64,000 bases of DNA from an uncultured Arachnia sp. GTDB taxonomy: Bacteria > Actinomycetota > Actinomycetes > Propionibacteriales > Propionibacteriaceae. The first letter of the stretch is position 1; each line of letters opens with the position of its first letter. Where the stretch lies: the NCBI GenBank assembly GCA_947493995.1, contig CANLTJ010000003.1, positions 155,298 to 219,297 of the forward strand, read 5' to 3'. Under the pieces are notes generated by a model that had not been told where the DNA came from, searched no databases, and saw nothing but the letters and a program-made list of their open reading frames with translations. Shown here in pieces: positions 16,789 to 26,926 of the stretch. A program made the position numbers and the translations under genes.

Positions 16789-19700
16789 GGTACTCGGCGG
16801 CACCGAGGCAGTCGGACTCGACGTCGCGGTGACCGTGGCCGTGCTCGTCGTCGACGATGTCGCAGTCGCCGTTTGCGATGAGGTGGCCGTCTCCGTCGCT
16901 GTCGCTGTGGTGGTCGCCGTCGCCGTGGCAGTGGATGTCGCCGTTGTGGTGGCGGTGGAGGTCGCCGTCGCCGTTGCGGTGGTGGTCACCGTCGGCGTGG
17001 AGTCGGGGGTGTCATCCAGGACCCAGCCCTGATCCTCGTACCCTGCGAATCGCTCCAGCATCGGTTCACCACCAATGAGGGGCGCCGCGCCGTCGCCCCA
17101 GCCCTCGACGGTGATCGGGTCTGCCGCGGTGCCGTAGCCCCAGAACTCCACATCAGCGTCCGCGCAGTCCGTGCCAGCCCGGAAATGCAGGGTGGCGCCT
17201 GTGGCCAGTTCGGTCTTGCGGAACTGCTCCAGGGAATTGAACGGCCGCTCCTGCGTACCGTCGCCGGCCGTGGGCGCGGAGCAGTCGACGTAGACGTCCT
17301 GGAGCTTGCCCGGGTCGGTGGCCAACTGCTCCCACAACCGGATGTCGGAGATGGTGTAGGCATCACGTGCGTCCGTGACGGTGATTCGCCAGTTCTGCGC
17401 CGTGACCGGCGAGTCGAACTGTACGATCCGCTGGGCACCGATGACGCCGGATGTGGCCACTTCTGTCCAAGTCCCGTCCACTTCGGCCTCCACCGTGAAG
17501 GCCTTGACGGTCATGCCTGCGTCGAGAATGTCCTCGCTGATGCCCAGCCGGGCCACCGACTCCGCCGAACCCAGATCGATCTCGATGGGGGTGTAGTCAC
17601 CCATGGCGAACATCTCACCGTCGCGGGTGATGCCGTTGGTGAGCGACGTGACGGTGTCGTCACCCACTTCCGCAGGCACTCCGATCGCATGGTCCAGCGT
17701 GTAGGCCATGCGCCGTTCGGCCGCGAAACCATTGATGGCCGCGACGGACTCTGGTGCGAACCGGCCGGTGGTGGTGGGCGGCACGTTGAGCAACATCACG
17801 GAGTTGCGACCCACGGTGTTGCGGTAGTGATTCATCAGTGTCGACGGCGACTTGGGGTTGTCGTTCGGGTGCGCGAACCAGCCCTGGGTCAGCTTCATGT
17901 CGGCCTCCGCGGGCCACCAGTGCAGCTTGTTCGCCGCGCCGGAACGTACAGCCTGGATCAGCTGGTCATCGGAGCCGAGGTTCTGGTTGAACGGTCCGCC
18001 GGGCTGCACGAGGTTGATCTTGCCCTCGCCGTCCTCGTCGAAGATCGGCAGCGGTGACCACTCGTTGAAGCGGGCCTCTCCGTGTTCATTGCCGATCCAG
18101 CGGATGTCGCGCCCACCGACGGCGATGTTGGCCTGCGGCTGCAGGGTGTTGATGAGGTCGTAGAAGGCGTCGTAGTCGTAGAACTCCTGCGCTCCTGTGT
18201 TCCCCTGCGCCCCGTCGAACCACAGCTCGTGGAGTTCGCCGTACTGCGTCAGCACCTCATACAGCGTGTTGAGGAAGAATGCGCCGTAGTCGGTGGCCTC
18301 ATAGGTGAACGTCGGCAGGTCCTCGCCCACACGATCGTCCCCCTCCACCAGCGTCGGGATGGTGCGCTCGGACTTGGGTGAGCCGTTGCCGAAGATGCCC
18401 TCGATCTCTGCGTGGCTGTCGGCCGGGGACAGGTAGAACCCCACCTTCATCCCGTATCGCCTAGCTGCGTCGGAGAGCTCCTGTGCGATGTCGCCCTCAC
18501 CGTTCTTCCACGGCGAGCTGGCAATGGAGTAGTCGGAGTAGCGCGTGGGCCACAGCATGAAGCCGTCGTGGTGCTTGAGGGTGATGACGACGGTGCGGTA
18601 GCCCGCGTTGCGGAGTTGACGGACCCACTCGTCAGGGTCGATGTCGTCGGTGGGATCGACGCGCGACGGGTCCTCGGTGCCGTTGCCCCACTCCTGGTTG
18701 TAGAAGGTGTTGACGCCGAAGTGGATGAAGGCGGTGAGACCCTCCTCGTGCCAATCAGCCTGCTTGTCCGTGGGGCGCAGGAGCGACGCCTTCCTGAGGA
18801 TGTTCTCGTCGCAGTCGCTGATGCTGACGTTCATGTAGTTGCCGGGCACCAGATCGGAGATGTCCTCACAGCCCTGGACAGGATTGAGGGTCTGCAGGAC
18901 GAATGCCTTCTCCTGGAACGGCTCGTCGAGGAGCGCGACGCGGGATTCGGACAGCGTTCCCTTGAAGCCTCGCTCTGACGCGCCGGGGTTGACGTCGTTG
19001 CCGAACCCGGCCGTGCCGGCCACAGCACCTGCCTGACGCAGGTACACGGAACCATCCAACGTCTCGTGAGCGACACCGTCCAGCCAGAGCGTGACGGTGG
19101 CTCCCTCGGTATCGGTCTTCGGCTCGTAGGCCAGCGAGACGGTGTGCTCCGGGCCGTCTGCTGGAAGTGCGACGTCGTTGACGATGTTGCTCCAGCCGCC
19201 AGCGCCCTCAGGGGTGCCGGAGTAGCCGTAGCGCAATTGCCCACCCTGGTAGCGGACGAAGAGGTTGCCCCCGAAAGCCAGCACGGTTGCCAGTTCGTCC
19301 TGTTCACCGTCCGGGGTGAAGGTGGTCTCCACTACGAAGCCCTGCGACTTCAACCATTCCTCCTCGAGTGGATTGTCGGTCGGTGTGAAGCGTGCGCCGT
19401 CGGTGCCGCCGCCGACAACCAGTTGGCCGTCGCTGACCGTGGCGGCACCCGTCAGGGCAACGTCACCCTCGGCCGTCTCGGAGTCCGTGGGTGAGTATGC
19501 GCTGTCGGCAACAGTGCCGTCCCACGTGAGGTGGAGCTGGTCGGTGGTGCCGTTGGAGGGCTGGTACTCGAAGACGCGGGCGCCGGATTGTCCCGCGGTC
19601 TCATTGACACGCACGGCGTGGATGACGCCCCGGAACCCGCGTTCCAGGGCGGCGGGATGGACGTCGTTGCCGAATGCGAACGCGCTGTCCAGGCCGGAGC

Positions 19701-20316
19701 TGATGTTGGCGGAGTTGGATGTCTCAACGGGTGGCAGTGCCGCCCCGTCGAGCATTGCCTCGACGATGGTGTCACCGTCGACAACGCGGTAGTGGACGGA
19801 GAAGACGTGTTTCTCGTTGAGTGAGGGAACCGCCACCGTCCCGCGGTGCTTGGTCCAGGAGCCGGACTCGTTGCTGTCGAAGCCGTAGTTGAGCATGCCG
19901 TTCTCGTAGCGGACGGTGAAGTTGCCGCCCGCCGCCATGATGGGTGCCTGAGCCGTCTGGCTGACAGCCGTCGGCGTGAATTCCGTCTCCATCACGAAAC
20001 TCTGGGAAATGCGGCCGTCGCCAAGGCTGAGATCTGCCGCGTCGAACCGCAGACCCTGTGTGCCGCCTGCCAGCGTCACACCGTCGGTGTCCTGGACCTC
20101 ATCTCCCTGCACGCGATGCAGGACACCGCGCTGGGCCTCGCCCTCGACGGTGGTGTACTGCTTTGTTCCCACCAGGGAGCCACCGAAGCGGACATCCAAG
20201 TCATCGGAGGGTGCGGCGTTCGCGGGTTGAGTGGCGGTGACCGAGGTGGCGAGCACGGCTAGCGCAGCAACCGTGGCCAGTGCTCCGGAGATCGTGGGTC
20301 GAAGGGTATGGGACAT
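16366..20316 (-). CDS. Secreted multidomain alpha-L-fucosidase (GH29) with two LamG domains and the duplicated C-terminal module
   Basis: A 1316-residue exported enzyme. A signal peptide (cleavage near ANA, residue 34) is followed by two concanavalin/LamG-type domains (about 40-250 and 270-475), both with [16 protein letters not shown] and FGNDVxPxAxERGFKG repeats. The GH29 catalytic domain is about 515-900, with [17 protein letters not shown] at 581 and the probable nucleophile Asp701 in ELWFDGA. An F5/8C-like beta domain runs to about 1005. A stub resembling the start of a right-handed beta-helix (VYVDCSAP...[12 protein letters not shown]) is at about 1008-1100. A Thr/Ala linker and the module at 1177-1316 end the protein. 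The start is the ATG at 20316 with GGAG eight bases upstream; an earlier ATG at 20358 lies in the promoter. It should cleave alpha-fucose from host glycans. Confidence 0.92.
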   Translation of the reverse strand: MSHTLRPTISGALATVAALAVLATSVTATQPANAAPSDDLDVRFGGSLVGTKQYTTVEGEAQRGVLHRVQGDEVQDTDGVTLAGGTQGLRFDAADLSLGDGRISQSFVMETEFTPTAVSQTAQAPIMAAGGNFTVRYENGMLNYGFDSNESGSWTKHRGTVAVPSLNEKHVFSVHYRVVDGDTIVEAMLDGAALPPVETSNSANISSGLDSAFAFGNDVHPAALERGFRGVIHAVRVNETAGQSGARVFEYQPSNGTTDQLHLTWDGTVADSAYSPTDSETAEGDVALTGAATVSDGQLVVGGGTDGARFTPTDNPLEEEWLKSQGFVVETTFTPDGEQDELATVLAFGGNLFVRYQGGQLRYGYSGTPEGAGGWSNIVNDVALPADGPEHTVSLAYEPKTDTEGATVTLWLDGVAHETLDGSVYLRQAGAVAGTAGFGNDVNPGASERGFKGTLSESRVALLDEPFQEKAFVLQTLNPVQGCEDISDLVPGNYMNVSISDCDENILRKASLLRPTDKQADWHEEGLTAFIHFGVNTFYNQEWGNGTEDPSRVDPTDDIDPDEWVRQLRNAGYRTVVITLKHHDGFMLWPTRYSDYSIASSPWKNGEGDIAQELSDAARRYGMKVGFYLSPADSHAEIEGIFGNGSPKSERTIPTLVEGDDRVGEDLPTFTYEATDYGAFFLNTLYEVLTQYGELHELWFDGAQGNTGAQEFYDYDAFYDLINTLQPQANIAVGGRDIRWIGNEHGEARFNEWSPLPIFDEDGEGKINLVQPGGPFNQNLGSDDQLIQAVRSGAANKLHWWPAEADMKLTQGWFAHPNDNPKSPSTLMNHYRNTVGRNSVMLLNVPPTTTGRFAPESVAAINGFAAERRMAYTLDHAIGVPAEVGDDTVTSLTNGITRDGEMFAMGDYTPIEIDLGSAESVARLGISEDILDAGMTVKAFTVEAEVDGTWTEVATSGVIGAQRIVQFDSPVTAQNWRITVTDARDAYTISDIRLWEQLATDPGKLQDVYVDCSAPTAGDGTQERPFNSLEQFRKTELATGATLHFRAGTDCADADVEFWGYGTAADPITVEGWGDGAAPLIGGEPMLERFAGYEDQGWVLDDTPDSTPTVTTTATATATSTATTTATSTATATATTTATATETATSSQTATATSSTTSTATVTATSSPTASVPPSTAPVDLYTTPGFHHQNGRHWYTTCEPYSQTVRCRTEIWSTTVQQVGDKFVADTGWHFNNLTYLPKMTRQQWASNPLGYTGTWTTGEGRRWRTECDTAATGKGGCRSYIWTQVVSATPRPGGGYTYSADDAWVFNNMVRFRP
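16789..17010 (-). repeat. Low-complexity Thr/Ala/Ser linker coding repeat (fucosidase protein)
   Basis: Degenerate hexanucleotide-type repeats (ACGGCG/ACCGCC and variants on the minus strand) encode a [20 protein letters not shown] linker of about 70 residues between the beta-helix stub and the C-terminal module. Composition differs from the sialidase linker (Ala instead of Val/Pro), so the linkers diverged or expanded separately while the module stayed similar. Confidence 0.8.
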
Positions 20317-20353
20317 GCGGAAACTCCATCGTAGGCATGCGTGTGTTAGCGGT

Positions 20354-20381
20354 AGCATAATCGAGCTCAGGGGTGTGGAAA
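20354..20381 (-). promoter_or_regulatory. Promoter of the fucosidase gene
   Basis: On the minus strand TTTCCA (20376-20381) and TATGCT (20354-20359) are 16 bp apart and about 40 bp upstream of the chosen start codon, leaving room for the GGAG ribosome site. This promoter covers the alternative ATG at 20358 and supports the shorter protein. Confidence 0.5.
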
Positions 20382-20386
20382 CCGGC

Positions 20387-20401
20387 GTTCACAAAATGAA
20401 C
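20387..20401. promoter_or_regulatory. Inverted repeat (possible operator) upstream of the fucosidase promoter
   Basis: GTTCACAAAATGAAC is a perfect inverted repeat with 5-bp arms and a 5-bp centre, ending 5 bp upstream of the probable -35. It may bind a regulator of glycan use. The regulator is not in the immediate neighbourhood. Confidence 0.35.
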
Positions 20402-20449
20402 ATCGAGAATGATCGGCGCGCTCGGTGGTGGCGCGACTGGACGAGGCCA

Positions 20450-20719
20450 TCACGACCGGATGTCGAAGCCGGAGCCCCCGGTCGGGTCCATCTCGGTCAC
20501 CCGGTTGTGCCGGACCTGCGCCCCTGCCGGCCCGTCGGCGAGCCACGCGACGAGGTCCTCGACGGACTTTTCGTCCCCTTCCGCCTCCACCTCGACGGTG
20601 CCGTCGGGCAGATTGCGAACCCAGCCGGTCACACCAAGCCGATCGGCGACCCGGCGCGTGTGGTAGCGGAAACCGACGCCCTGGACCTGACCGGAGACGA
20701 TGACACGTACCCGCCGCAT
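20450..20719 (-). CDS. acyP: Acylphosphatase
   Basis: Small cytoplasmic enzyme that hydrolyses acyl phosphates. 89 residues, full family length. The catalytic loop [14 protein letters not shown] holds the conserved Arg, and [17 protein letters not shown] holds the catalytic Asn. The gene begins 2 bp after the stop of the upstream TIGR03085 gene, so the pair is one transcript. Confidence 0.94.
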   Translation of the reverse strand: MRRVRVIVSGQVQGVGFRYHTRRVADRLGVTGWVRNLPDGTVEVEAEGDEKSVEDLVAWLADGPAGAQVRHNRVTEMDPTGGSGFDIRS

Positions 20720-20721
20720 GA

Positions 20722-21333
20722 CTACATTCCGCCGGTGGATTCCGTCAGTTTCTTCACTGCATCCGGTTCACCCACCAGTTCGACCTTGGCGTTGTCCGTG
20801 CGGCCGGAGACGAAGAGGAGGAGCTCTGACGGTTTGCCAATCACGTGGACCGGGGTGGTGCCTCGTCCGAGTTCCAGCTGCTTGCCGTCGTTGGTGTCGA
20901 GGACCAGCCGGTCACCGAAGGTCTTCGCGACCTTGGTGGCGAACATCTTCAGGGGTGCCCGCAGGGACTCCTCGTCCTCGGGGCTGAGCGTCTGGTCGCG
21001 GTCATTGGCGCGCAGCACGTCCATGTGGTGGATGAAGAACTCGGCTCCGTTCATGACCGAGTCCACCGGGCGAATGAGCAGCGGAGGTGTCCTCAGCTGT
21101 TCCACGAGCCCGATGAACCCATGGGTGTGGAGGGCATCCCTCTGGATGCGTTCGGTGAGGCTCTTGTACTTCTCCATCATCACGCCCAGCATTGCCCAGG
21201 GCTTGTGTTCGCGAATCCACAGATGCGCAGCAAGGTCCTGGGTTTTCCATCCCTCGTCCAGGGTGGGGGCGAGGGGGCCGAGTTCGAGGAAGAGGTCGCA
21301 GAGCAGTGCGCGTTGGCGTTGGGCGAGAGTCAT
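20722..21333 (-). CDS. TIGR03085 family (DinB-like) metal-binding protein
   Basis: A 203-residue cytoplasmic protein of the mycothiol-dependent maleylpyruvate isomerase-like/DinB superfamily. The opening [19 protein letters not shown], the [17 protein letters not shown] segment with a metal-ligand His, and [11 protein letters not shown] with further His residues match TIGR03085. The biochemical role of the family is not established; mycothiol-dependent chemistry is often suggested. The start at 21333 gives the family-typical N-terminus; the open frame upstream runs through hisI on the other strand and is not real. Divergent from hisI with a 40-bp gap, so the two promoters must overlap. Confidence 0.85.
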   Translation of the reverse strand: MTLAQRQRALLCDLFLELGPLAPTLDEGWKTQDLAAHLWIREHKPWAMLGVMMEKYKSLTERIQRDALHTHGFIGLVEQLRTPPLLIRPVDSVMNGAEFFIHHMDVLRANDRDQTLSPEDEESLRAPLKMFATKVAKTFGDRLVLDTNDGKQLELGRGTTPVHVIGKPSELLLFVSGRTDNAKVELVGEPDAVKKLTESTGGM

Positions 21334-21373
21334 GGACTCAAGCGTAGTGGCGCGGCCTGTCACAATTGCGATC

Positions 21374-21703
21374 ATGGGAGCGCAACTGAAGTTCAATGCC
21401 GACGGACTGCTGCCCGTCGTCGCGCAGGAGGCCACCAGCGGGGAGGTGCTGATGCTGGCGTGGATGGATGCCGAGGCGCTGCGTCGCACGCTCGCAACTG
21501 GTCGGGCGACGTACTGGTCCCGCAGCCGCGGCGAGTACTGGGTCAAGGGTGAGACGTCCGGGAACACCCAGGCCGTGGAGTCGGTGCACCTCGACTGTGA
21601 TGGGGACACGATTCTGCTGAAAGTCACTCAGAGCGGAGCCGCCTGCCACACCGGCAACCGCACGTGCTTCTTCACCGAACTCGAGGCCGGGGACGTGGCA
21701 TGA
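21374..21703 (+). CDS. hisI: Phosphoribosyl-AMP cyclohydrolase
   Basis: Third step of histidine biosynthesis: opens the adenine ring of phosphoribosyl-AMP. 109 residues. It shows the family core [40 protein letters not shown] and the zinc cysteines in HLDCDGD and [13 protein letters not shown]. The ATG at 21374 fits family length. The gene overlaps trpE by 4 bp (ATGA). Placement of hisI at the head of a trp operon is common in actinobacteria. The other his genes in this window are 28 kb away. Confidence 0.96.
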   Translation: MGAQLKFNADGLLPVVAQEATSGEVLMLAWMDAEALRRTLATGRATYWSRSRGEYWVKGETSGNTQAVESVHLDCDGDTILLKVTQSGAACHTGNRTCFFTELEAGDVA

Positions 21704-23193
21704 TCACCGTCTCGCCCACGCTGGAGGAGTTCATCGAGTTGGCGCGCACCCGTCGCGTCATCAGCGTGGCAGCGCGTCTCCTCGTCGATGACCTCACTCC
21801 CATCGGCCTCTACGACGCCCTCTGCGGGAAGCGGGAAGGCACCTACCTGTTCGAGAGCGCCGAAGCCGGGGTGTGGTCGCGGTACTCCTTCATCGGAGTT
21901 CGGGCCGCCGCCACCCTCACGGAGGAGGGCGGACGCGCTGTCTGGAAGGGGCGGGAACTCGTCGGCATCCACGACGGCGATCCCCTGACCGTCCTGCAGC
22001 AGACCCTCACCGAGCTCGCCACCCCCGCCGTCGAAGGCCTGCCGCCCTTCCACGCCGGCATGGTGGGCTACCTCGGCTACGACACCGTCCGGCGACTGGA
22101 GAAGATGCCCGACAACTGCACCGATGACCTCCAGCTACCTGAGATGGTCATGATGCTGAGCAGCCAGCTGGCCGTCCTGGACCACCACCGCTCCGAGGTC
22201 TGGTTGATAGCCAACGCCATCAACTTCGACGGTACGGACGAGGGGGCGGAACGTGCGTACCGGGACGCCGTCGCGGCGGTCGAGGAGATGGCGGACACGC
22301 TCTCGCGACCGCGTCGCAGCATGGCCCAGCCGCTGGTGGACCCCGTCGCCCCGGACGTGCAGCGGCAGCGCACTCCCGAGGACTATCAGGGCGCCGTCCG
22401 GGCCGCGGTCGAGGCGATCAGGGCGGGTGAGGCGTTCCAGGTGGTGGTGTCCCAGCGGTTCGACGTGCAGTGCACGGCCGATGCTCTCGACGTCTATCGC
22501 AGTCTCAGGCTCACCAACCCCAGTCCGTACCTGTACCTGCTGCGCCTGCCCGGCTTCGACGTCGTGGGATCGAGTCCGGAAGCGCTGGTCACGGTCAATG
22601 ATGGGCTGGCCACCACACGCCCCATCGCCGGGTCCCGGCCCCGCGGCCGAACCGACGCTGAGGACAAGGCGCTGGCCGAGGAACTACTGGCCGATCCCAA
22701 GGAGCGCGCCGAACACATCATGCTGGTGGATCTGGGCCGCAATGATCTGGCCCGCATCAGCGAACCGGGCAGCGTGGTGGTGCACGAGTTCATGAACATC
22801 CACCGCTACAGCCACATCATGCACCTGGAGGCAGCCGTGAGCGGCCGGATCGCGAAAGGCCGCACGGCTCTGGAGGCGACGCTGTCCTGCTTTCCGGCGG
22901 GCACGCTCTCGGGTGCACCCAAGGTGCGAGCCATGGAGATCATCGACGAGCTGGAGGTCAGCCGGCGCGGACTCTACGGGGGAGTGGTGGGCTACTTCGA
23001 TTTCGCGGGCAACTCCGACGTGGCCATCGCCATCCGCACCGCGGTCCTGAAGGACGGCGTCGCCCACGTGCAGGCCGGTGCCGGCATTGTCGCTGATTCC
23101 GTGCCGGAGACCGAGGATGCCGAATGTTCCCACAAGGCCGCTGCCGTCATCGCGGCCCTCGGTATGGCCGCGGGCATGACGGACGCGTCGTGA
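21700..23193 (+). CDS. trpE: Anthranilate synthase component I
   Basis: Converts chorismate plus ammonia to anthranilate, the first committed step to tryptophan. 497 residues. The N-terminal regulatory motif [18 protein letters not shown] corresponds to the Trp-binding LLES site, so feedback inhibition by Trp is expected. The C-terminal chorismate-binding domain shows [21 protein letters not shown] and [20 protein letters not shown]. It starts inside the hisI stop. The glutaminase subunit TrpG and TrpD are not in the window. Confidence 0.97.
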   Translation: MITVSPTLEEFIELARTRRVISVAARLLVDDLTPIGLYDALCGKREGTYLFESAEAGVWSRYSFIGVRAAATLTEEGGRAVWKGRELVGIHDGDPLTVLQQTLTELATPAVEGLPPFHAGMVGYLGYDTVRRLEKMPDNCTDDLQLPEMVMMLSSQLAVLDHHRSEVWLIANAINFDGTDEGAERAYRDAVAAVEEMADTLSRPRRSMAQPLVDPVAPDVQRQRTPEDYQGAVRAAVEAIRAGEAFQVVVSQRFDVQCTADALDVYRSLRLTNPSPYLYLLRLPGFDVVGSSPEALVTVNDGLATTRPIAGSRPRGRTDAEDKALAEELLADPKERAEHIMLVDLGRNDLARISEPGSVVVHEFMNIHRYSHIMHLEAAVSGRIAKGRTALEATLSCFPAGTLSGAPKVRAMEIIDELEVSRRGLYGGVVGYFDFAGNSDVAIAIRTAVLKDGVAHVQAGAGIVADSVPETEDAECSHKAAAVIAALGMAAGMTDAS

Positions 23194-23609
23194 CGAGAAG
23201 CCCTGCCCTCACGGCGGGCCGAACGGCCCTGCTCGGTGCGGTGGGCGCGCTCGGTATCGCCTTCTCAGGGCTCGCGGCCGACGCGCCGGCGGTCCAGGCG
23301 GTGGGCTGGGCGGCCGCTGCGGGCGTCGGGCTCTCAGCGATGTTGCGTGGCCCGGGGTTGCGGGTGATGGGCGTGCTGGGCCTGGTGCTGGCGGCGGCGG
23401 CCGGCGTCAGTGCCGCGTTCGCTGGCGGATGGGCCTGGGTGAGCCTGATTTTCTGCGTCGGTCTGGGTGTGGCGGCTCTGGCAACGTTTCGTGACGGTCA
23501 CACGTGGCGTGCGAGGGCCCGATCACGGGAGAAGGAGCCGGCACGTGACCTGTGGAAGCAGTTCGATGCCGGCGAGGACCCCACCAGGGGCGAGCAGTTG
23601 CAAGGCTGA
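23190..23609 (+). CDS. Trp biosynthesis-associated membrane protein (TIGR02234)
   Basis: A 139-residue protein with four predicted membrane segments (around residues 12-30, 36-52, 60-78 and 82-100), a basic segment and a C-terminal DLWKQFDAGEDPT tail that marks the TIGR02234 family found in actinobacterial trp operons. The GTG at 23190 overlaps the trpE stop (GTGA), whereas earlier in-frame starts lie inside trpE. Its role is unknown; conserved linkage suggests a function tied to tryptophan metabolism or to the neighbouring HGxxPAAW protein. Confidence 0.88.
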   Translation: MTRSPALTAGRTALLGAVGALGIAFSGLAADAPAVQAVGWAAAAGVGLSAMLRGPGLRVMGVLGLVLAAAAGVSAAFAGGWAWVSLIFCVGLGVAALATFRDGHTWRARARSREKEPARDLWKQFDAGEDPTRGEQLQG

Positions 23610-23684
23610 ACGGTCACCTTTGAGATAATCTCGTCCGAGACAGCGAGCACGACGATGCGCACCTCCGAAAGAAAGGCCCCTGCC

Positions 23685-23894
23685 ATGGCGAGGACCCCGC
23701 AGTACTACCACCACGGACGCAGCCCAGCAGCCTGGGTGGGCTCCATCATGGCTTCCGTCGGTTTCGTGGTTGCCGCCATCGGTGCGGTGACGGGACCGAA
23801 CTGGCTGGTGGTGATCATCGGCGCGGCGATCATCCTCGTCGCAGGCATCGTCACCATGGTCATGAAGGCAATGGGTCTGGGCCAGCCCGCGTGA
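23685..23894 (+). CDS. HGxxPAAW motif membrane protein
   Basis: A 69-residue protein with the signature HHGRSPAAWVGS at about residue 8, followed by two hydrophobic helices. This small family sits between the trp-associated membrane protein and trpC in many actinobacteria; its function is unknown. The ATG at 23685 is chosen because GAAAGG lies nine bases upstream; an ATG at 23655 is possible. A GAGATAATCT -10-like sequence in the 75-bp gap before it suggests an internal promoter for the distal trp genes. Its end overlaps trpC by 4 bp. Confidence 0.82.
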   Translation: MARTPQYYHHGRSPAAWVGSIMASVGFVVAAIGAVTGPNWLVVIIGAAIILVAGIVTMVMKAMGLGQPA

Positions 23895-24676
23895 GCGTTC
23901 TCGACGACATCGTTGCGGGGGTCAGGAGTGATCTCGCCGCTCGGCGTGCACGCGTTCCGTTCGCTGACGTCGAAGCAGCCGCTCTCAGCGCGCCTGCGGC
24001 GCTCGACCCCATGCCGGGATTCCGCACCGCCGGGTTGGCGGTCATCGCTGAGGTCAAGCGCAAGTCGCCCTCCAAGGGAGATTTGGCCAGCATCGCCGAT
24101 CCGGCCGCCCTCGCCGCCGAGTACGCCGCTGGTGGCGCCTCGGCCATCTCCGTTCTCACGGAGGAGCGACGGTTCAATGGCACGTTGGCCGACCTCGACG
24201 CTGTCCGTGCGCACGTTGATGTGCCCGTGCTGCGCAAGGACTTCATGGTGGAGGAGTACCAGTTCTTCGAGGCGCGCGCGCACGGTGCCGACATGGTGCT
24301 GCTCATCGTCGCCTCACTCACCGACGCTGAACTGGACCGGTTCCAGAGGCTGGCGCATGAGCTGGGCATGACGGCGCTGGTGGAGACCCACACCGCCGAG
24401 GAGGTCGATCGAGCGCTCGCCGTCGGGGCCCAGTTGATCGGCGTCAACAACCGCAACCTCAAGACCCTCGATGTGGACCTGGCAACCTTCGGCCGGCTGT
24501 CCGTGCGCATCGGCGACGCAGCACTCAAGGTGGCCGAGTCCGGAATCTCCACCCCCGACGATGCGGCCCGCGTCGCTTCCCAGGGCGCCGACGTCGTCCT
24601 CGTGGGGGAAGCACTCGTGCGCCATGGGGACCCGCGCGGCGCCGTCGCGGCACTGATGGACGTGGTGAGCGCATGA
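23891..24676 (+). CDS. trpC: Indole-3-glycerol phosphate synthase
   Basis: Ring-closing decarboxylation that makes indole-3-glycerol phosphate. 261 residues, a single TIM barrel without the TrpF fusion seen in enterics. Catalytic elements visible: VIAEVKRKSPSKGD, VLRKDFMVEEYQ, LIGVNNRNLKTLDVD and VAESGIS. The GTG start overlaps the previous stop. Since TrpF is not fused or adjacent, phosphoribosylanthranilate isomerase is probably supplied by PriA at 55915. Confidence 0.97.
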   Translation: MSVLDDIVAGVRSDLAARRARVPFADVEAAALSAPAALDPMPGFRTAGLAVIAEVKRKSPSKGDLASIADPAALAAEYAAGGASAISVLTEERRFNGTLADLDAVRAHVDVPVLRKDFMVEEYQFFEARAHGADMVLLIVASLTDAELDRFQRLAHELGMTALVETHTAEEVDRALAVGAQLIGVNNRNLKTLDVDLATFGRLSVRIGDAALKVAESGISTPDDAARVASQGADVVLVGEALVRHGDPRGAVAALMDVVSA

Positions 24677-25647
24677 GTGGCGGACTGGCGGCACTGCTCG
24701 ACGACGTCGCCGCCCTCGCCCGCTTGGCCGCGGCCAGTGTGGACGACGTGGCGGCCGCAGCTGGCAGGGCCAGCTTCAAAGCAGCGGGTGTGGTGGTGGA
24801 TGACACCGCGGTCACGCCCCAGTACGTCGCCGGGGTGAACCCGAAGCGCGAGCTTCCCATCATCAAGAAGATCGCCATCGGCTCGCTGCGCAACAAGCTG
24901 CTGATCATCCTTCCGATCATCCTGCTGCTCAGCCAGTTTCTCCCGTGGTTGTTGACTCCTCTGCTCATGCTCGGTGGCACCTACCTCTGCTTCGAGGGCG
25001 CCGAGAAGGTGCTGGAGATGCTTCGTCGCCATGAACCGCAGAAGGAGACGCCCGCGGTCATGAAGGGCCCCGAAGCAGAGGGCAAAGTGGTGCAGGGAGC
25101 CGTCCGGACCGATTTCATCCTCAGTGCCGAGATCATGGTGATCTCTCTGAACGAGGTGGCCGCGGAAGGGTTCATCTCGCGCACCGTCATCATGATCGTC
25201 GTCGCCGTGGGCATCACGGCGCTGGTGTACGGGGTCGTAGCGCTAATCGTGAAGATGGATGATGTGGGTCTGGCGCTGGCCGCTCGCGATTCCGAACGCT
25301 CCCAGGCCATCGGCAAGGCGTTGGTGGCAGCGATGCCGAAGGTCCTGACCGTCATCTCCACCGTCGGGGTCTTCGCCATGCTGTGGGTGGGCGGACACAT
25401 CATCCTCGTCGGAATGGATGACCTCGGATTCTCGCCACCGTATGACTTTGTGCACTACCTCGAGGGCTTCGTGGTCGACGTCGCAGCGGTGGGCGGCGTG
25501 CTGGCCTGGCTGGTCAACACACTGTGTTCCCTGCTCCTGGGACTGGTGTGGGGGATGATCGTGGCAGCCGTGCTGCATGTGCTGCCATGGCCGAAGGGTC
25601 ACGGGGAACCGGTTGTCATTCCCGCGTCCGAGGACACCTCGACATGA
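24673..25647 (+). CDS. DUF808 family inner-membrane protein
   Basis: A 324-residue polytopic membrane protein of the DUF808 (YedI-like) family. It opens with the typical [20 protein letters not shown]...[19 protein letters not shown] segment and has about six to seven hydrophobic segments, including [19 protein letters not shown] and [19 protein letters not shown]. Function is unknown. It starts within the trpC stop codon (ATGA) and ends 34 bp before trpB, so it is fully embedded in the trp operon, where trpC and trpB are normally adjacent. Confidence 0.9.
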   Translation: MSGGLAALLDDVAALARLAAASVDDVAAAAGRASFKAAGVVVDDTAVTPQYVAGVNPKRELPIIKKIAIGSLRNKLLIILPIILLLSQFLPWLLTPLLMLGGTYLCFEGAEKVLEMLRRHEPQKETPAVMKGPEAEGKVVQGAVRTDFILSAEIMVISLNEVAAEGFISRTVIMIVVAVGITALVYGVVALIVKMDDVGLALAARDSERSQAIGKALVAAMPKVLTVISTVGVFAMLWVGGHIILVGMDDLGFSPPYDFVHYLEGFVVDVAAVGGVLAWLVNTLCSLLLGLVWGMIVAAVLHVLPWPKGHGEPVVIPASEDTST

Positions 25648-25681
25648 GGCCCGCCCGCGGGAAGCCGGTACGCTGAAGTAC

Positions 25682-26926
25682 ATGACCCAGCTGCTACCCG
25701 ACGCCACCGGCCACTTCGGTGACTTCGGCGGAAAGTTTGTACCCGAGGCGTTGAATGCAGCACTGGCCGAACTCGCCTCCGAGTTCTCCCGCGCCAGCGA
25801 GGATCCCGCATTCACCGCGGAGCTGCGTCGGCTCCAGCGCGACTACTCCGGCCGGCCCACCCCCATCACCGTCGCCGACAACTTCTCGAAACTGTGCGGC
25901 AATGCCCGCATCCTTCTCAAACGCGAGGACCTGAATCACACCGGCGCCCACAAGATCAACAACGTCCTGGGCCAGGCGCTGCTGACCAAGCGCATGGGCA
26001 AGACCCGCGTCATTGCCGAGACCGGGGCCGGGCAGCACGGCGTCGCCACCGCCACGGCCGCAGCCCTCATGGGGTTGGAGTGCCGTGTCTACATGGGCGA
26101 GGTGGACACGAAGCGCCAGGCCGTGAATGTGGCGCGCATGCAGCTGCTGGGCGCCGAGGTGCACGCCGTCGCGGCGGGGTCTCGCACTCTCAAGGACGCC
26201 ATGAACGAAGCCATGCGGGAATGGGTCTCCACGGTGGAGACGACGCACTACCTGATCGGCACCGTCGGCGGGCCACACCCGTTCCCCTGGTTGGTCCGCG
26301 AACTGCAGCGCGTCATCTCCACCGAAGCGCGCGCGCAGATGATTGAGGACCACGGCGGCTTGCCCGACTATGTCGCGGCCTGCGTCGGCGGAGGTTCCAA
26401 TGCGATCGGCATGTTCGCCGACTTCATCGACGACGACGGCGTCGGCCTGCTGGGCTACGAGGCGGCAGGCGACGGCATCGAGACTGGCCGTCACGCCGCC
26501 ACCATCTCCGCCGGCTCCATGGGCGTGCTGCACGGAGCCCGCACCTATGTGCTGCAGAACGAGGACGGGCAGACCATCGAGTCGCACTCGATCTCTGCTG
26601 GTCTGGACTACCCCGGCGTCGGACCCGAGCATGCGTGGCTGGCGCAGACCGGCCGGGCTGTCTACGAGGGTGTGACCGACGCCGAGGCGATGGAGGCGTT
26701 CGGTGAGCTGACCCGGACCGAGGGCATCATGCCCGCCATCGAAACTGCCCACGCTCTGGCTGGTGCCAAACGCCACGGACTGCGGCTCGCTGAAGAACAG
26801 CCCGACGCGCGCCCCACCATCCTCGTCTGCCTCTCCGGTCGGGGCGACAAGGACATCAGCACAGCGTTCGAGTGGTTCGGAATGTCGGGGGAGCCCGACA
26901 AGGTTGTCGGAGGCATGGAGTCGTGA
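25682..26926 (+). CDS. trpB: Tryptophan synthase beta chain
   Basis: PLP enzyme joining indole and serine into tryptophan. 414 residues. The PLP lysine lies in [23 protein letters not shown], the phosphate loop is [12 protein letters not shown], and [12 protein letters not shown] holds the catalytic Glu-region loop. The ATG at 25682 gives the standard length; in-frame codons further upstream lie in the DUF808 gene. It overlaps trpA by 4 bp, in line with the two subunits forming one complex. Confidence 0.97.
   Translation: MTQLLPDATGHFGDFGGKFVPEALNAALAELASEFSRASEDPAFTAELRRLQRDYSGRPTPITVADNFSKLCGNARILLKREDLNHTGAHKINNVLGQALLTKRMGKTRVIAETGAGQHGVATATAAALMGLECRVYMGEVDTKRQAVNVARMQLLGAEVHAVAAGSRTLKDAMNEAMREWVSTVETTHYLIGTVGGPHPFPWLVRELQRVISTEARAQMIEDHGGLPDYVAACVGGGSNAIGMFADFIDDDGVGLLGYEAAGDGIETGRHAATISAGSMGVLHGARTYVLQNEDGQTIESHSISAGLDYPGVGPEHAWLAQTGRAVYEGVTDAEAMEAFGELTRTEGIMPAIETAHALAGAKRHGLRLAEEQPDARPTILVCLSGRGDKDISTAFEWFGMSGEPDKVVGGMES

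Noticed and set aside
21374..21700. Trp leader peptide or attenuator before trpE
   Set aside because: hisI occupies the upstream region and overlaps trpE, leaving no leader; no Trp-codon run or terminator hairpin was seen.
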